Origin: Anaerolineales bacterium Chloro_02
Lineage (GTDB): Bacteria; Chloroflexota; Anaerolineae; Anaerolineales; Anaerolineaceae
Assembly (NCBI GenBank): GCA_001603765.1
Contig: LUZV01000056.1
Span: 1 to 5,104, forward strand
Direction: 5' to 3'
Length of the DNA: 5,104 nucleotides
Below, one piece after another: positions 3,994 to 5,104 of this stretch. The translations under genes and the position numbers were made by a program. The notes under the pieces were generated by a model. The model did not search any database and was not told the origin of the DNA. It worked only from the letters and a program-made list of their open reading frames with translations. Position 1 is the first letter of the stretch, and every line of letters starts with the position of its first letter.

Positions 3994-5104
3994 ATGCTGA
4001 GCTGGACCGAAATTGAAACCCGCGCGTCCGCCTTCCAAAAGAAATGGCGCGACTCCTCCGGCACCGAAAAACAAGATGACCAAAAATTTATCCAGGACTT
4101 CCTCCTTATTTTCGGGGTAGACTGGCAAACCGGCTTTCCCCAACATCAAATCTTCATGCCCAACGGCGCCCCAAACTACATCGATTATCTTCTCCCAGGT
4201 CAAATCCTGATTGAGATGAAATCCAGAGGCAAATCGCTCGATTCCGCCCACACCCAGGCGATGAACTACGTCCAGGCGCTTAAGCCCGAAGAAACTCCGC
4301 AGCTGATCATGGTCTGCGACTTTGACCAGGTGCGCGTTTTCAACTACCAAAAGAAGCATCCCTACAAACCCTTCAAAGTCACCGAACTGCGCAAATATGT
4401 GCGGATTTTTCGCCTGATTGCCGGCTATGGCGCGGCGGACGAGCCAAAAACCGAGATTGAACTCAACACAGACGCGTCTTACAAGCTTGCTCGCCTTCAC
4501 GACGCCCTGAAAGAGAAAAATTACACTGGTCACCCACTCGAAGTCTACCTCGTGCGCCTGCTTTTCTGCCTCTTCGCGGACGACACCGGCATCTTCGAGA
4601 AAGAGTCTTTTCGCAAATACATCGAAGACTCCGACCCTACCGGTTCTGACCTCTCAATGCGCTTGATGCTGCTCTTTTCCATCCTCGATACTCCGCCAGA
4701 AAACCGCATGACCAACCTTTCTGAAGACCTGTGCCGTTTCCGCTATATCGACGGCAGTCTCTTCCGCGAGCCGCTTCCGCCAGCTTTCTTCGACGCCAAA
4801 ATGCGCTCCATCCTGTTGGATTGCTGCGATTTCGACTGGACTCAAATCAGCCCTGCCATCTTCGGCGCCATGTTCCAGGGCGTCATGAACCCGCAGGAAC
4901 GCCGTGAGCTCGGCGCTCACTACACCTCCGAAGAAAACATTCTCAAGGTCATCAAACCGCTCTTTCTGGATGAACTCGAAGAAGAGTTTGAACGATCTGT
5001 CAGCACAAGCGCGGAGCTGCGAGCCTTTCAGGATAAACTCGCTTCCCTTACCTTTCTTGACCCAGCCTGCGGCAGCGGCAACTTCCTGATCATCACCTAT
5101 CAGC
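3994..5104 (+). CDS. MmeI-like Type IIL restriction endonuclease-DNA methyltransferase, N-terminal part
   Basis: The frame is open from ATG 3994 to the right edge, giving 370 residues of a family usually about 900-1000 long. One polypeptide both cuts DNA and modifies its site using S-adenosylmethionine. The N-terminal PD-(D/E)XK nuclease shows D64, E74 and K76 (NYIDYLLPG, then LIEMKSRG), the same D-X9-E-X-K spacing recalled for MmeI (D70, E80, K82). A helical linker follows, with the family signature RRELGAHYTSEENILKVIKP (303-322). Methyltransferase motif I, LDPACGSGNFL, is at 355-365. Motif IV (NPPY type) and the target-recognition domain should lie past the edge, so specificity cannot be read. 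No separate restriction or specificity gene is visible in the window. No frameshift is seen in the visible part. BREX PglX-like methyltransferases share motif I, but this N-terminal nuclease argues for Type IIL. Confidence 0.9.
   Translation, partial: MLSWTEIETRASAFQKKWRDSSGTEKQDDQKFIQDFLLIFGVDWQTGFPQHQIFMPNGAPNYIDYLLPGQILIEMKSRGKSLDSAHTQAMNYVQALKPEETPQLIMVCDFDQVRVFNYQKKHPYKPFKVTELRKYVRIFRLIAGYGAADEPKTEIELNTDASYKLARLHDALKEKNYTGHPLEVYLVRLLFCLFADDTGIFEKESFRKYIEDSDPTGSDLSMRLMLLFSILDTPPENRMTNLSEDLCRFRYIDGSLFREPLPPAFFDAKMRSILLDCCDFDWTQISPAIFGAMFQGVMNPQERRELGAHYTSEENILKVIKPLFLDELEEEFERSVSTSAELRAFQDKLASLTFLDPACGSGNFLIITYQ

Noticed and set aside
3340..3994. Several long open frames on both strands with repeated HSAPFR/GMAQGHSLR-type products
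   Set aside because: They are translations of the hairpin and 10-bp repeats in several frames, with no ribosome site or domain, and stop codons are sparse because of base composition.
3940..4920. Minus-strand open frames at 3940-4533 and 4654-4920
   Set aside because: They are antisense to the MmeI-like gene, which has conserved nuclease and methyltransferase motifs.

Overview
The window fits a moderately GC-rich, free-living bacterium. The guess of Chloroflexota (Anaerolineae-like) rests only on gene style and intergenic repeat style, and no marker gene is present to confirm it. It holds two divergent transcription units separated by about 730 bp of repeat-rich intergenic DNA. All four genes look intact within the window, but the two outermost run off its edges.

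Left unit (minus strand, 3335 down to 1): a sigma70-type promoter (TTTACA, 17 bp, TAGAAT), then a 17-bp FadR-box-like operator covering the predicted transcription start. Three tightly packed genes follow: a FadR-type acyl-CoA-responsive regulator (3260-2523, TTG start), a GlpD-family FAD-dependent glycerol-3-phosphate dehydrogenase/oxidase (2545-962, overlapping fadR by 23 nt), and an alkyl-DHAP synthase (AGPS)-like FAD oxidase (949 to beyond the left edge, 12-nt gap). The gene set suggests glycerolipid or ether-lipid metabolism tuned by long-chain acyl-CoA: GlpD would supply dihydroxyacetone phosphate, the AGPS-like enzyme would act on an acyl-DHAP-type substrate, and FadR would sense acyl-CoA and control its own operon. 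The pathway is inference. The FadR identity and the operator are directly visible.

Middle (3301-3993): no credible gene. From 3368 to 3882 lie three related repeat modules. Each has one or two plus-oriented hairpins starting GTAGGGAA, a variable run of 10-bp 'gccattccgc' repeats, and a 75-bp conserved core that contains the same hairpin type in inverted orientation. The GTAG foot plus short hairpin in opposed pairs resembles REP/BIME elements mobilised by RAYT transposases. Several long open frames here are only translations of the repeats.

Right unit (plus strand, 3935 to the right edge): a TATAAT box, a short leader, and the N-terminal 370 residues of an MmeI-like (Type IIL) combined restriction endonuclease-DNA methyltransferase. 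It has a D-X9-E-X-K nuclease motif and methyltransferase motif I (DPACGSGNF). The rest of the gene lies outside the window.
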